Made by a program: the position numbers and the translations under genes
Shown here: in pieces, positions 24,281 through 33,333 of the stretch
Numbering within the stretch: position 1 is the first letter of the stretch
Layout: every line of letters begins with the position of its first letter
Assembly: GCF_020515625.1 (NCBI RefSeq)
Contig: NZ_JAIWPJ010000001.1
Location: forward strand, 372,001 to 436,000
Direction: 5' to 3'
DNA length: 64,000 bases
Source of the DNA: Natrinema amylolyticum
Lineage (GTDB): Archaea > Halobacteriota > Halobacteria > Halobacteriales > Natrialbaceae
Notes under the pieces: model-generated
Database searches by the model: none
Told to the model about the DNA's origin: nothing
What the model saw: the letters and a program-made list of their open reading frames with translations, nothing else

Positions 24281-27010
24281 ATGGATTCGGCGCTTGGCCC
24301 TCCGGAGGCGATGGCCGAGAAACGCGACGAGCTGACGCCCATGATGGCGCAGTATCACGACCTCTGTGCGCGCTACGACGACGCGATCGTGCTCTTTCAG
24401 GTGGGGGACTTCTACGAGACGTTCTGTGGCGCGGCCGAGCGCACCGCGCGGCTGCTCGAGATCGCGCTGACCAGCCGCGAGGACAGCACCGGCGAGTACC
24501 CGATGGCCGGCATCCCGATCGACAACGCCGAGTCGTACATCGAGGAACTGCTCGAGGCCGGCTACCGGGTCGCGGTGGCCGATCAGGTCGAGGAGCCCGG
24601 CGAGACGTCTGGGGTGGTCGAACGGGCGGTCACGCGCGTGATCACGCCCGGGACGCTCACCGAGGACGAACTGCTCGCGAGCGACGACAACAACTTCGTA
24701 GCGGCGGTCGCCCGCGGCGATGCGTCTCCCGGCGAGGACGCGCCGCTCGCGCTGGCCCTGCTCGACGTCTCCACGGGCGATTTCCTCGCGACGAGTTCGA
24801 CCTCACGGGAGTCAATCGCCGACGAAGTGAGCCGGTTCGCGCCCGCGGAGGCCGTCGTCGGGCCGGCCGCGCCCGACGATCTCCTTCCGGCGGACTGCAT
24901 GGTCACGCCGTACGACGAGGCGGTGTTCGACCGTGAGCGAGCCGGCGAGAAGCTCTCGAGGTACTTCCGAAACCCCGACGCCCTGCTGGCGAGCGACGCC
25001 GAGATTCGGGCCTGCGGCGCGCTGCTCTCCTACGCGGAGTACGTCCGCGGCGGGGCACACGAGGGCGAGCGCGGTGAGACGGACGCCGACGACGCCAGCG
25101 AAGACGAGGCCACGAGCGACGACGCTCACCTCGAGTATCTCACCCATCTCACGCGGTACGATCCCCGGGAGTACCTCCTGTTGGACGCCGTCGCCCTGCG
25201 GAGCCTCGAGCTGTTCGAGCCCCGGGCCGTCGACGGGCGGGACGACGCGACGCTCGTCGGCGTCCTCGACGAGACCGCCAGCGCGCTCGGCGGGCGGAAG
25301 CTCCGCGACTGGCTCCGGCGGCCGCTACTCGAGCCCGATCGCATCGAGGCGCGGCTGGACGCCGTCGAGGAACTCACGAGCGCGGTCCGGACGCGCGAAC
25401 GACTGCACGAGCACCTGCGGGACGTCTACGACCTCGAGCGACTGATCGGGCGGATCTCCCGCGAGCGAGCGAACGCGCGGGACCTGCGGTCGCTGCGGGA
25501 CACCCTCGCCGTGGTGCCCGACGTCCGCGAGGAACTCGCCGACGCCGACTGCGACCGGCTCGAGCGGCTGCACGACGATCTCGATCCGCTGGTAGACGTC
25601 CGCGAGCTGCTCGACGACGCGATCGTCTCGGACCCGCCGATCGAGATCACCGAGGGCGGGATCATCGCCGAGGACTACGACGAGGACCTCGATACCCTGC
25701 GTCGGACGGCTCGAGACGGCAAGCAGTGGATCGACGAGCTCGAAGAGCGAGAGCGCGAGCGGACCGGGATCGGTTCGCTCAAGGTCGGCTACAACTCGGT
25801 CCACGGCTACTACATCGAGGTGACGAACCCGAACCTCGAGTCGGTGCCCGAGGACTATCAGCGCCGCCAGACGCTGAAGAACTCCGAACGGTTCGTCACG
25901 CCGGAACTCAAGGAGCGCGAGGACGAGATCGTCGGCGCGGAAGAGCGCGCCGACGAGCGCGAGTACGAACTCTTCCGCGACGTGCGCCGCGAGATCGGCG
26001 ACGAGGTCGAGCGCGTCCAGGGACTCGCCGAGGCGCTCGCGACGCTGGACGCGCTCGTCTCGCTGGCGACGGCCGCCGCCCAGTACGACTACTGTCGGCC
26101 CGAGATCCTCGAGCGAGACGGGAGTCAGACCCTCGAGATCGAGGGGGGACGCCACCCCGTCGTCGAGCGCACCCAGGAGTCGTTCGTCCCGAACGACGCC
26201 CGCTTCGCGAGCGATCGGCGGCTGGCGGTGATTACGGGACCGAATATGTCCGGTAAGTCGACCTACATGCGGCAGGTCGCCCAGATCGTTCTGTTAGCAC
26301 AGGTCGGCAGCTTCGTTCCGGCCAGCGCCGCCCGAATCACGCCCGTCGACCGAATCTTCACCCGCGTCGGTGCCAGCGACGACATCGCTGGCGGGCGCTC
26401 GACGTTCATGGTCGAGATGGACGAACTCGCGACCATCCTGCAGGAGGCCGACGAGCACTCGCTGGTCTTGCTCGACGAAGTGGGCCGGGGCACCTCGACG
26501 GCCGACGGGATGGCCATCGCGCAGGCGATCACCGAACACCTCCACGATCGGGTCGGCGCAACGACTCTCTTCGCCACGCATCACCACCCGCTGACCGACC
26601 TCGCGGACGACCTCGCGGCCGCGTTCACGCTGCACTTCGAGGTCGACCAAGAAGACGACGAGGTGGTCTTCCACCACGAGATCGCCGCCGGCGCGGCGAC
26701 GGGCTCCTACGGCGTCGAGGTGGCGACCGCCGCCGGCGTTCCCGAGTCCGTGGTCGAGCGGTCGCGGGAGCTGGTCGCGGACGCGGACGACGAGGGGCTC
26801 GAGTCGATCGACGAGGAAGCGACGAACGTCGACACCGACTCGAGTACCGCTCCGACCCACGAGACGGAGGCGACTGGGACCGCGACGGCGGACGGGGGCG
26901 ATATTCCCGCTGACGTCGCCGCCGAACTCCGCGCGCTCGATCTCGCCCACCTCACGCCCGTCGAGGCGCTGACGGAACTCGATCGGCTGAAGCGCTCGCT
27001 CGAGGAGTGA
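24281..27010 (+). CDS. mutS: DNA mismatch repair protein MutS
   Basis: In this 909-residue protein the mismatch-reading Phe-x-Glu is in VGDFYETF (F44, E46). The ATPase has Walker [10 protein letters not shown] at about 652-660 and Walker [17 protein letters not shown] at about 728-743, followed by [12 protein letters not shown] long acidic insert sits near residue 265, and an acidic Thr-rich linker precedes the C-terminal helical part ([23 protein letters not shown]). No mutL is adjacent. The next gene converges, only 6 nt away. Confidence 0.96.
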   Translation: MDSALGPPEAMAEKRDELTPMMAQYHDLCARYDDAIVLFQVGDFYETFCGAAERTARLLEIALTSREDSTGEYPMAGIPIDNAESYIEELLEAGYRVAVADQVEEPGETSGVVERAVTRVITPGTLTEDELLASDDNNFVAAVARGDASPGEDAPLALALLDVSTGDFLATSSTSRESIADEVSRFAPAEAVVGPAAPDDLLPADCMVTPYDEAVFDRERAGEKLSRYFRNPDALLASDAEIRACGALLSYAEYVRGGAHEGERGETDADDASEDEATSDDAHLEYLTHLTRYDPREYLLLDAVALRSLELFEPRAVDGRDDATLVGVLDETASALGGRKLRDWLRRPLLEPDRIEARLDAVEELTSAVRTRERLHEHLRDVYDLERLIGRISRERANARDLRSLRDTLAVVPDVREELADADCDRLERLHDDLDPLVDVRELLDDAIVSDPPIEITEGGIIAEDYDEDLDTLRRTARDGKQWIDELEERERERTGIGSLKVGYNSVHGYYIEVTNPNLESVPEDYQRRQTLKNSERFVTPELKEREDEIVGAEERADEREYELFRDVRREIGDEVERVQGLAEALATLDALVSLATAAAQYDYCRPEILERDGSQTLEIEGGRHPVVERTQESFVPNDARFASDRRLAVITGPNMSGKSTYMRQVAQIVLLAQVGSFVPASAARITPVDRIFTRVGASDDIAGGRSTFMVEMDELATILQEADEHSLVLLDEVGRGTSTADGMAIAQAITEHLHDRVGATTLFATHHHPLTDLADDLAAAFTLHFEVDQEDDEVVFHHEIAAGAATGSYGVEVATAAGVPESVVERSRELVADADDEGLESIDEEATNVDTDSSTAPTHETEATGTATADGGDIPADVAAELRALDLAHLTPVEALTELDRLKRSLEE

Positions 27011-27016
27011 CGGCCG

Positions 27017-27544
27017 TCACGCGTCGCTGTCGGTCAGCGATTTCCGATAGATGACCAGTTCGAAGGGATCGTCGAACGCCTCGATCCGTTCGCGGTGCAC
27101 CTCCTCGAACCCGACCGACTCGTACAGTCGACGCGCCGGGGTCTGTTTCGCCATCGTGTCGAGTACGATCTGGGTCGCGTCTCGCGACCGAGCGCGTCGC
27201 TCGAGTTCCTCGTACGTCCGTCGGCCGTATCCCCGTCGGTGATAGTCGGGGTCGACGCGCAGCCGCGTCAGCTCGACCGTCGACTCCGGCCGATCGGGAA
27301 CGAACGTCGCGACGGAATCGGTCTCGTCGATCGGTCGAAACGCGCCCATCGCGACGATTTGATCGTCGACTTCGCCGACGAGAAATTCGCCGCCGGCCTC
27401 GAGAATCGTCTCGGTGACGGTCTCGAGGTCGCCGGGAACGTCTTCGACGTAGGCGTCGGCGTCTCGCATGGCCGTCTCGTGGAGTTCTCGGACGCGCGGA
27501 CCGTCGTTCGGTCGGTATCGTCGGAGCGTCAGGGCACTCTCCAT
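27017..27544 (-). CDS. GNAT-family N-acetyltransferase
   Basis: This 175-residue protein contains LTRLRVDPDYHRRGYGRRTYEELE at about 92-115, the acetyl-CoA-binding R/Q-x-x-G-x-G/A loop of GNAT enzymes, followed by TPARRLYESVGFEEVHRER, the typical C-terminal strand-helix. The acceptor substrate cannot be inferred. A TATA-like TCTTACGG lies about 30 nt before the ATG, suggesting a leaderless transcript. Confidence 0.88.
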   Translation of the reverse strand: MESALTLRRYRPNDGPRVRELHETAMRDADAYVEDVPGDLETVTETILEAGGEFLVGEVDDQIVAMGAFRPIDETDSVATFVPDRPESTVELTRLRVDPDYHRRGYGRRTYEELERRARSRDATQIVLDTMAKQTPARRLYESVGFEEVHRERIEAFDDPFELVIYRKSLTDSDA

Positions 27545-27649
27545 AGTCGACTAGCGGTTTCGACCGCCGAACCGTAAGAGTGGGCGGGCGGACGGTCGGG
27601 CTGCGAGGACCGGCACAACGTACAACTATCGCGCCCACCATATAGTGAT

Positions 27650-27793
27650 ATGACATATCGATCGACGATCGGCTGGTCGCTCATCACGTCGGGGATCGTT
27701 ACGCTGTTGCTCGCCTTTCTCCCGGGCGATTCGCTGTGGTGGGGGATCGGGCTCTTGGTCCTCGGAATCGTCATCTTCGTGGGTCGTCGGTAG
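27650..27793 (+). CDS. Small membrane protein, 47 aa
   Basis: The reading frame encodes MTYRSTIGWSLITSGIVTLL... with two hydrophobic segments (LITSGIVTLLLAFLPG and WWGIGLLVLGIVIFVG) and a basic end (RR). Two short helices with a tight turn are typical of small haloarchaeal membrane proteins. AT-rich sequence with TATAGTG lies immediately upstream. Function unknown. Confidence 0.5.
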   Translation: MTYRSTIGWSLITSGIVTLLLAFLPGDSLWWGIGLLVLGIVIFVGRR

Positions 27794-27889
27794 CCGACCG
27801 CTCCCCGTCTCGTCGACGCGGGGTCCGTACCGCCTGCAAGTTTATTCTATCTGGCGGGCGAAGTCCGATCCGCTGACCCGCGCGGAGGC

Positions 27890-27896
27890 GGTGATC
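27890..27896 (+). promoter_or_regulatory. Shine-Dalgarno sequence of the PEBP-like gene
   Basis: GGTGATC, preceded by GGAGG at 27884-27888, lies 3 nt before the ATG at 27900. It decides that start over a GTG at 27891 that would fall inside the signal. A TATA-like TTTATTCTA at 27841-27849 would give a short leader. Confidence 0.65.
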
Positions 27897-27899
27897 GAC

Positions 27900-28358
27900 A
27901 TGGGAGACCTGACACTCGAGAGCCCCGAGTTCGACGACGGGGAACGGATCCCCGAGGAGTACGGCTACACGGAAACGAACGTCAATCCGCCCCTCGAGAT
28001 CGACGGCGTTCCGGACGACGCCGAATCGCTCGCGCTGGTCGTCGACGACCCCGACGCGAGAGAGCCCGCCGGCAAGGTCTGGGACCACTGGATCGTCTGG
28101 AACGTTCCGCCGGGGACGACGACGATTCCGGAGGACTGGGACGCCGACGACGCGACCGAGGGAACGAACGACTACGGCGACCACGGCTACGGCGGTCCGA
28201 ACCCGCCGGACAGGGAACATACCTACCGATTTAAACTGTTCGCCCTGGATACGACGCTCGACCTCGGACCCGACGCGAGCGCGGACGACCTCGAGTCGGC
28301 GGCGGAAGGACACGTCCTCGAGCGGACGCATCTCGAGGGAACGTACCCGACGGAATAG
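27900..28358 (+). CDS. YbhB/YbcL-type PEBP family protein
   Basis: This 152-residue protein is homologous to phosphatidylethanolamine-binding/Raf-kinase-inhibitor-like proteins. Conserved blocks are LALVVDDPDAREPAGKVWDHWIVWNVPP (the DPDAP...H motif, residues 45-72), GYGGPNPPDREHTYRFKLFAL, and the closing HVLERTHLEGTYPTE. The family has a ligand-binding pocket, but its role in prokaryotes is unclear. It stands alone. Confidence 0.88.
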   Translation: MGDLTLESPEFDDGERIPEEYGYTETNVNPPLEIDGVPDDAESLALVVDDPDAREPAGKVWDHWIVWNVPPGTTTIPEDWDADDATEGTNDYGDHGYGGPNPPDREHTYRFKLFALDTTLDLGPDASADDLESAAEGHVLERTHLEGTYPTE

Positions 28359-28426
28359 TCAGTTCGGCTATCGTTAGGAAAAACGCTTACTGATAGTCGG
28401 AGAATTCGTCGAACAGACGAGACACG

Positions 28427-30934
28427 ATGACCGAGGGCCCGGCCCGTCCGCTCCTCGTTGGTGATAGTTCGACCCTCGAGACCGTCGTCTCCGGCCTTCC
28501 CGACGACGAACCGATCGACGTCAGGACGGCCGCGACGAGCGCCGCGGCGCTCGAGGCGCTCGACGAGAGTGAGCGACTCGACTGCGTCGTCAGCGCCTAC
28601 GAACTGCCGGACACCGACGGGATTTCGTTGGTGTCGACCGTCCGCGAGCGACGGCCCGATATCCCCGTCCTCCTCTACGTGGACGACGGGAGCGAGGAGA
28701 TCGCGAGCGAGGCGATCTCGGTCGGCGTCACGGAGTACGTTCCGACCGAACTGGCGGCCGAACGGCCCGACGTGCTGGCGAACCGAATCGAGAACGTCGT
28801 CACGCACCACCGAACCGAGACCGAACTCGAGGAGCGGGAACGGCAGCTGACGACGCTTATCGGTAATCTGCCGGGGATCGTCTACCGGTGTCGACCCAAA
28901 TCCGACTGGGCGATGACGGTCCTTCGCGGCGACTGCGAGCCGTTGGTCGGCTACGATCCGGACCGGATCGTCGGCGGCGACGTCTCGTGGGGGGACGATA
29001 TCGTCCATCCCGACGACCGCGTGGACGCCCTCGAGTCGATCCGCTGGCAGCTCGAACGGGACGATCGCTTCAGGGTGACCTACCGGATTCGAACGCAGAG
29101 CGGCAGCCGAAGATGGGTCGAAGAACGGGGATCGGCCGTCTACGCGACGGCCGACGGGGGCGATCGAGCCGTGGATTCGTCGGCCACATCGATGGACAGT
29201 GACCTCGGTAGTGTCGAAAGCGATCATCGAGCTGACGACGACCTGGTCGCTCTCGAGGGGTTCATCATGGACGTCACTGAGCGTGAGCAGCGCAAACAGG
29301 AACTCGAGCGCTACGAGACGGTCCTCGAGACGATCCCCGATGGCGCGTACGTCCTCGACGAGTCCTACTGCTTCCGGCTGGTCAACGATGCGCTGGTTTC
29401 GATGACGGGACGGAACCGCGAGGAACTGCTCGGAACGCACATCTCGGTGATCGATGACGAGGCGATGAGTAACGTCGAGCGACTCCGATCCGAACTGGCG
29501 GCCGGGAGTCGCGACGTCGCGACGATGGAAACGCGGATCCGGCAGTCCGACGGCGAGACGTTCCCTGCAGAGGTCAGGTTCACGACGCTACCGCCGGCCG
29601 ACGGCGATTCCGGTGAAGAGACCGACGACCGCGACACCGACGGGTTCCGCGGAACTGCCGGCGTGGTCCGGGACACGACCGAGCGAAAGGCCCGAAAACG
29701 CCAACTCGAGTACCAGCGAGAGCAGCTCGCGGCCATCAACCAGCTCTATCGAGTGCAGGAAGACATCACCCAGTCGGTGATCGAGCTCTCCTCGCGCGAG
29801 GAGATGGAACAGCGGGTCTGCGAACGGCTCGCGGAGACGGACTCCTATCGGTTCGCCTGGATCGGCGGGATCGATCGGGGCTCGAAGACGGTTGAGCCGC
29901 GAGCGACCGCCGGCGTCGAGGACGGCTATCTCGAATCGGTTACCATCACGGTCGACGAGAGCGACACCGGCCAGGGGCCGACGGGCGAAGCGATCCGGAC
30001 CGGTGAGTTACAGATTCAGACGGATATCCTGACGGATCCCGACTACGAACCGTGGCGCGAGCCGGCGATCGAACGGGGGTATCGATCCAGCGCCGCGATC
30101 CCGATCGAACACGGTGACTCCACCTACGGCGTCCTCAACGTCTACACCGAACGAGAGGACGCGTTCGACGGCTACGAACGGGAGATCCTCGCGGGACTCG
30201 GCGAGATCATCGGTCACGCGATCAGCGCTCGCCAGCGGGAAAAGACGCTCCTGAGCGACGTCGTCCGGGAACTGCAGTTCCGGACGACCGACGTCGAGTC
30301 ACCGCTCGTCGACGCGTCCGCCGGTCGCGACTGTACGATCCGGATCGAACGAGTGGTACCCGCCGACGGGGACGCGTTCGTCCACTTCCTCTCGGTCGAC
30401 GGGATCGATCCCGACGAGTTCGAAGACGACATCGCGACCGTCGACGGCGTCACCGACGTCTCCGCGATCACGCCGACCGACGACGCGTACCTGTTCGAGG
30501 TCACCATCCGCGATCCGCCGCTGACACGGCTGTTCGCGGACCGGGGCGGTCGGCTCCGATCGGTTCGGATCGACGACGGCGAACTCTATTGTACCGCCGA
30601 GTTCCCCCCCGACGTCGACGTCCGCGGGGCGATCGACGCGATCCAGAACGCGTATCCCGACCTCGAGGTACTCGCCCAGCGAACCCGCCGGGTCGAGGAT
30701 CGGACCGTCGAGGAATTCCAGACCCGCGTGCTCGAGTCGCTGACCGAGAAACAGCGCCGGACGCTCGAGACGGCCTACAGCGCCGGCTTTTTCGACTGGC
30801 CGCGAGAACAGAGCGGCGAAGACGTCGCGGAGATGCTAGACATCTCGCCGGCGACCTTCTCCCAACACCTTCGAACGGCTCAGCGAAAGGTCATGGAGGC
30901 GCTGCTCGCCGAGGGGGAAGACGCAGATACCTGA
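28427..30934 (+). CDS. Bat-type sensor-regulator: receiver-like, PAS, PAS, GAF, HTH
   Basis: This 835-residue cytoplasmic protein has, in order: a receiver-like domain (about 5-120) in which Ala57 stands at the usual phosphoacceptor Asp position (CVVSAYELPDTDG); a PAS domain (about 140-280) ending in DVTERE; a second PAS (about 290-415); a GAF domain (about 450-605, WIGGIDRGS..., AIPIEHGDSTYGVLNVYT); and a bacterioopsin-activator domain with a C-terminal HTH (LTEKQRRTLETAYSAGFFDWPREQSGEDVAEMLDISPATFSQHLRTA). It likely senses a redox or ligand signal and activates transcription. It has no kinase domain. Confidence 0.9.
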   Translation: MTEGPARPLLVGDSSTLETVVSGLPDDEPIDVRTAATSAAALEALDESERLDCVVSAYELPDTDGISLVSTVRERRPDIPVLLYVDDGSEEIASEAISVGVTEYVPTELAAERPDVLANRIENVVTHHRTETELEERERQLTTLIGNLPGIVYRCRPKSDWAMTVLRGDCEPLVGYDPDRIVGGDVSWGDDIVHPDDRVDALESIRWQLERDDRFRVTYRIRTQSGSRRWVEERGSAVYATADGGDRAVDSSATSMDSDLGSVESDHRADDDLVALEGFIMDVTEREQRKQELERYETVLETIPDGAYVLDESYCFRLVNDALVSMTGRNREELLGTHISVIDDEAMSNVERLRSELAAGSRDVATMETRIRQSDGETFPAEVRFTTLPPADGDSGEETDDRDTDGFRGTAGVVRDTTERKARKRQLEYQREQLAAINQLYRVQEDITQSVIELSSREEMEQRVCERLAETDSYRFAWIGGIDRGSKTVEPRATAGVEDGYLESVTITVDESDTGQGPTGEAIRTGELQIQTDILTDPDYEPWREPAIERGYRSSAAIPIEHGDSTYGVLNVYTEREDAFDGYEREILAGLGEIIGHAISARQREKTLLSDVVRELQFRTTDVESPLVDASAGRDCTIRIERVVPADGDAFVHFLSVDGIDPDEFEDDIATVDGVTDVSAITPTDDAYLFEVTIRDPPLTRLFADRGGRLRSVRIDDGELYCTAEFPPDVDVRGAIDAIQNAYPDLEVLAQRTRRVEDRTVEEFQTRVLESLTEKQRRTLETAYSAGFFDWPREQSGEDVAEMLDISPATFSQHLRTAQRKVMEALLAEGEDADT

Positions 30935-30966
30935 CCCCGATTTTCCTCGGAGGGTCTCGAGGCCGT

Positions 30967-31710
30967 TCACTCGGCCGGGGGCTCGAGCGAGACGAACTCG
31001 AGGCCGTGTTCGGTCAGGAGCCGGCCCGCGCGGTCGGTCACCGAGGGGGCGACTAGGATCCCGCGAACGGCAGCGTCAGCGTGGAGGTCGCGCTCGAGGG
31101 CGTCGACGTAGCGCCGGAGCTGACTCACCGCGTCGGGCCCGACCCGACGACGCTTTAGTTCGACTACGACCGCCCGGCCGGCCGAATCCTCGCCGTAGAT
31201 GTCGACCGCACCCGCGGGCGTGTCGCGCTCGGTCGCCAGCGGCGTGAAGTCGGTCTCGAGCAGGGAAGGGTTCTCGAGGATCCGCTGGCGGAGGTCCTCC
31301 TCGGTGCCGACGAGGGCGAGTTCGTTCTCGTCGGACCCGGAGAACGCCGAGACCTGCAGCACCTCCCGGAACCTGACGCGGAGCCGCTCGTCCGGCGTCG
31401 ATCGGACACTGTCGAGGACGAGCGCGCCGTCCTCGCAGGAGACGTCGTGGTCACAGCCCGGCGGCTGCCAGTTGACCGGCTGCTGGCCCTCGTCGGTGTG
31501 GACCAGCGCCGCGCCGTCGGGCTTGAGCATGACGTGGCGATCGCCCGCCTCGAGGCGGCTCGAGGCCCGACCCTCGTAGTCGACGGTGCAGCGACCGTAG
31601 ACGGTCACGATCGCGCCGCGATCGATCCCGCGGGCGACGACGTCGCGAGCGGCCGGTAGCGTCGGCTCCTGGAGGGTTTCCGTTCGCGTCCCATCCTCTG
31701 AATCCGTCAC
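30967..31710 (-). CDS. nucS: Endonuclease NucS (EndoMS family)
   Basis: In this 247-residue protein the C-terminal nuclease has AGAVDIYGEDSAGRAVVVELKRRRVGPDAVSQLRRYV, with the Asp and the Glu-x-Lys of the RecB-like active site, and LLTEHGLEFVSLEPP at the end. NucS/EndoMS cuts both strands at mismatches and works with PCNA. The start is GTG at 31710, with CTTTTATCC centred 27 nt upstream, so the mRNA is leaderless. It converges with the Bat-type gene. Confidence 0.92.
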   Translation of the reverse strand: MTDSEDGTRTETLQEPTLPAARDVVARGIDRGAIVTVYGRCTVDYEGRASSRLEAGDRHVMLKPDGAALVHTDEGQQPVNWQPPGCDHDVSCEDGALVLDSVRSTPDERLRVRFREVLQVSAFSGSDENELALVGTEEDLRQRILENPSLLETDFTPLATERDTPAGAVDIYGEDSAGRAVVVELKRRRVGPDAVSQLRRYVDALERDLHADAAVRGILVAPSVTDRAGRLLTEHGLEFVSLEPPAE

Positions 31711-31732
31711 TGGACCGTGGTAGTGGGGGAAC

Positions 31733-31741
31733 GGATAAAAG
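31733..31741 (-). promoter_or_regulatory. TATA box of nucS
   Basis: On the minus strand CTTTTATCC is centred 27 nt upstream of the GTG at 31710. This decides the start: a longer in-frame version from 31827 would have to cross this promoter. Confidence 0.7.
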
Positions 31742-31845
31742 GTGCCCGCTGTCGGGCGGATTTCGCGTCCGATCGGCCGACTGCGACCGGACGCTGGACC
31801 CAACGCAGAAGGTATATTTTCCCTCATCCCCGCGTGTCAGAGACA

Positions 31846-32442
31846 ATGTCGAACCTTCTGACCCGTCGGAGCTTCCTCGCGCTTACCGGTGCCGGTGCGA
31901 CCGCGTCGCTGGCCGGCTGCTCCCAGCTCGAATCGATCGGCCAATCGGACTCGTCGGGCGACGCGACTAACGCGGTCACGCTCCAAGTGAGACCGGCCGA
32001 GAAGGAGGTCTCGAGTCTCGGGGAGGAGATCCAAGCGGACGTCGAGAGCGGCAATCTCAGTCGGCAGGAGGCGCAACTGGAGTACCAGAGACGACAGCGC
32101 GAGTTAGTCGAAGCGGCTGCAACCGACTTCGAGGAATCGGTTTCCGCGAAGCTCACGATCGAAAAGTCGGAGACTGCGTACGGGCTCTTCCTCGTCTCCG
32201 GCTCCGACGAGGCGATCCTGCAATCGCTTCGCGAGGGTGCCGTCGGGGCGATCTATCCCGGCGAGGAGTACGATTCGCTCGTCCGACAGCAACAACAGCG
32301 GGCACAACAGCTCGAACAGCAACAGTCGCTACTCGAGCAACAGCAGCAAGCAGGGGCAGACGGCGAGACGAACGAGTCCGGTGCCGCGAACGAAACGGAC
32401 GCCGGGAACGAATCGACTTCGGGGAACGAGACGGACAGCTGA
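31846..32442 (+). CDS. Tat lipoprotein with glutamine-rich coiled coil
   Basis: This 198-residue protein carries the leader LTRRSFLALTGAGATASLAGCS, a twin-arginine signal and lipobox with Cys25 as the lipid-anchored residue. The mature part is acidic. Residues 147-168 are almost all Gln, Leu, Glu and Arg (RQQQQRAQQLEQQQSLLEQQ), a likely coiled coil, then an Asn/Glu/Thr/Ser tail. TATATTTT at 31813-31820 fits a leaderless start at 31846. Family not recognised; surface-anchored. Confidence 0.75.
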   Translation: MSNLLTRRSFLALTGAGATASLAGCSQLESIGQSDSSGDATNAVTLQVRPAEKEVSSLGEEIQADVESGNLSRQEAQLEYQRRQRELVEAAATDFEESVSAKLTIEKSETAYGLFLVSGSDEAILQSLREGAVGAIYPGEEYDSLVRQQQQRAQQLEQQQSLLEQQQQAGADGETNESGAANETDAGNESTSGNETDS

Positions 32443-32487
32443 GGCGAGAGTGACTGCCGTCTTCCGGCCGTCCCCATCGGTGACCGC

Positions 32488-32973
32488 TCACCGCTCGAGG
32501 GCGAACGGACTCTCTCGTTCGGTCCAGTTCCAGCCCGGCAGCCGCTCTTGGAAGCCGGCGGCGAGGGCCGCCTCGCAGTCGTCGACGCCGGCGTTTTCGT
32601 CTTCGTCGCCGTGGACGCGAAGGTCGGCGTAGTGAAAGGTCGCTTCGCCGAGCGTCCGCAGCGGCTGCGGGCCGGCAATCGTCGCGGCCAGTTCGCGCCC
32701 GAGGAGTTCGTCGACGACGAACCCCGGATAATCGCCCTCGACGTCGAGTTCTCTGAGGATCGCGACCATCGCGGCGACGTTGACCGCCAGATCGCCGTCG
32801 GCGAAGACGGTGTCGACTTCCTCGCGATACTGTGACTCGGTGATCGCGTCGACATCGGTGCCGAAGGCGTCGCCGAGATCGGCCCGAACGTCGTTGACGA
32901 GGGGAACGACCGTATTGGCTCGGTTCGCGATCCAATCGCGCTCCTCGCGGACTCGGGTAGGGGTAACGTACAT
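32488..32973 (-). CDS. Conserved haloarchaeal hypothetical protein, 161 aa
   Basis: The protein starts MYVTPTRVREERDWIANRANTVVPLVND and is soluble and acidic, ending ERLPGWNWTERESPFALER. I do not recognise a motif. On the minus strand GTATAAAAG (33023-33031) lies about 54 nt upstream of the ATG, and GGGGGTGAT (32989-32997) is a good ribosome site 15 nt before it, so this gene has a true leader. It converges with the lipoprotein gene. Confidence 0.6.
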   Translation of the reverse strand: MYVTPTRVREERDWIANRANTVVPLVNDVRADLGDAFGTDVDAITESQYREEVDTVFADGDLAVNVAAMVAILRELDVEGDYPGFVVDELLGRELAATIAGPQPLRTLGEATFHYADLRVHGDEDENAGVDDCEAALAAGFQERLPGWNWTERESPFALER

Positions 32974-33333
32974 ACCGTACTGACAGGTATCACCCCCACG
33001 GCCCTGATTTTTGCGAAGGCTTTTATACCACGCAAAGAATAGCGTCGAGTAAGCGGGTTCTCCCTGGAATTGTCCCGCACGGACCAGGATAACCGATCCG
33101 GGAGCGTGTTCGTCAGGTACGGAGTAGGATACGATGAATCGGGAGACGAGACGGAAGACGAGCGACGTTGACCCGCGCGGGCGGCGACGCTCGCAGTCGG
33201 TTCCGACGCGACGGACGCCGTTCGGCACCCCTCGCGAAACCGAACTTCGTTCTCCGTTCCCGAGACTCTCTCCCCGACCCGATGCCGCGTTCGATCCCGG
33301 ACGGCGAGTTCACGCAAGCCACATTGGCGACCT
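32974..33333. other. 360-bp divergent upstream region of aCPSF1
   Basis: The palindromic-looking TATA element CTTTTATACC (33020-33029) can serve the leftward gene and possibly the rightward transcript too. Rightward, the remaining 300 bp to the aCPSF1 start is GC-rich with only basic, Arg-rich reading frames that do not look real. A long leader for the termination-factor mRNA is possible. Confidence 0.45.
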
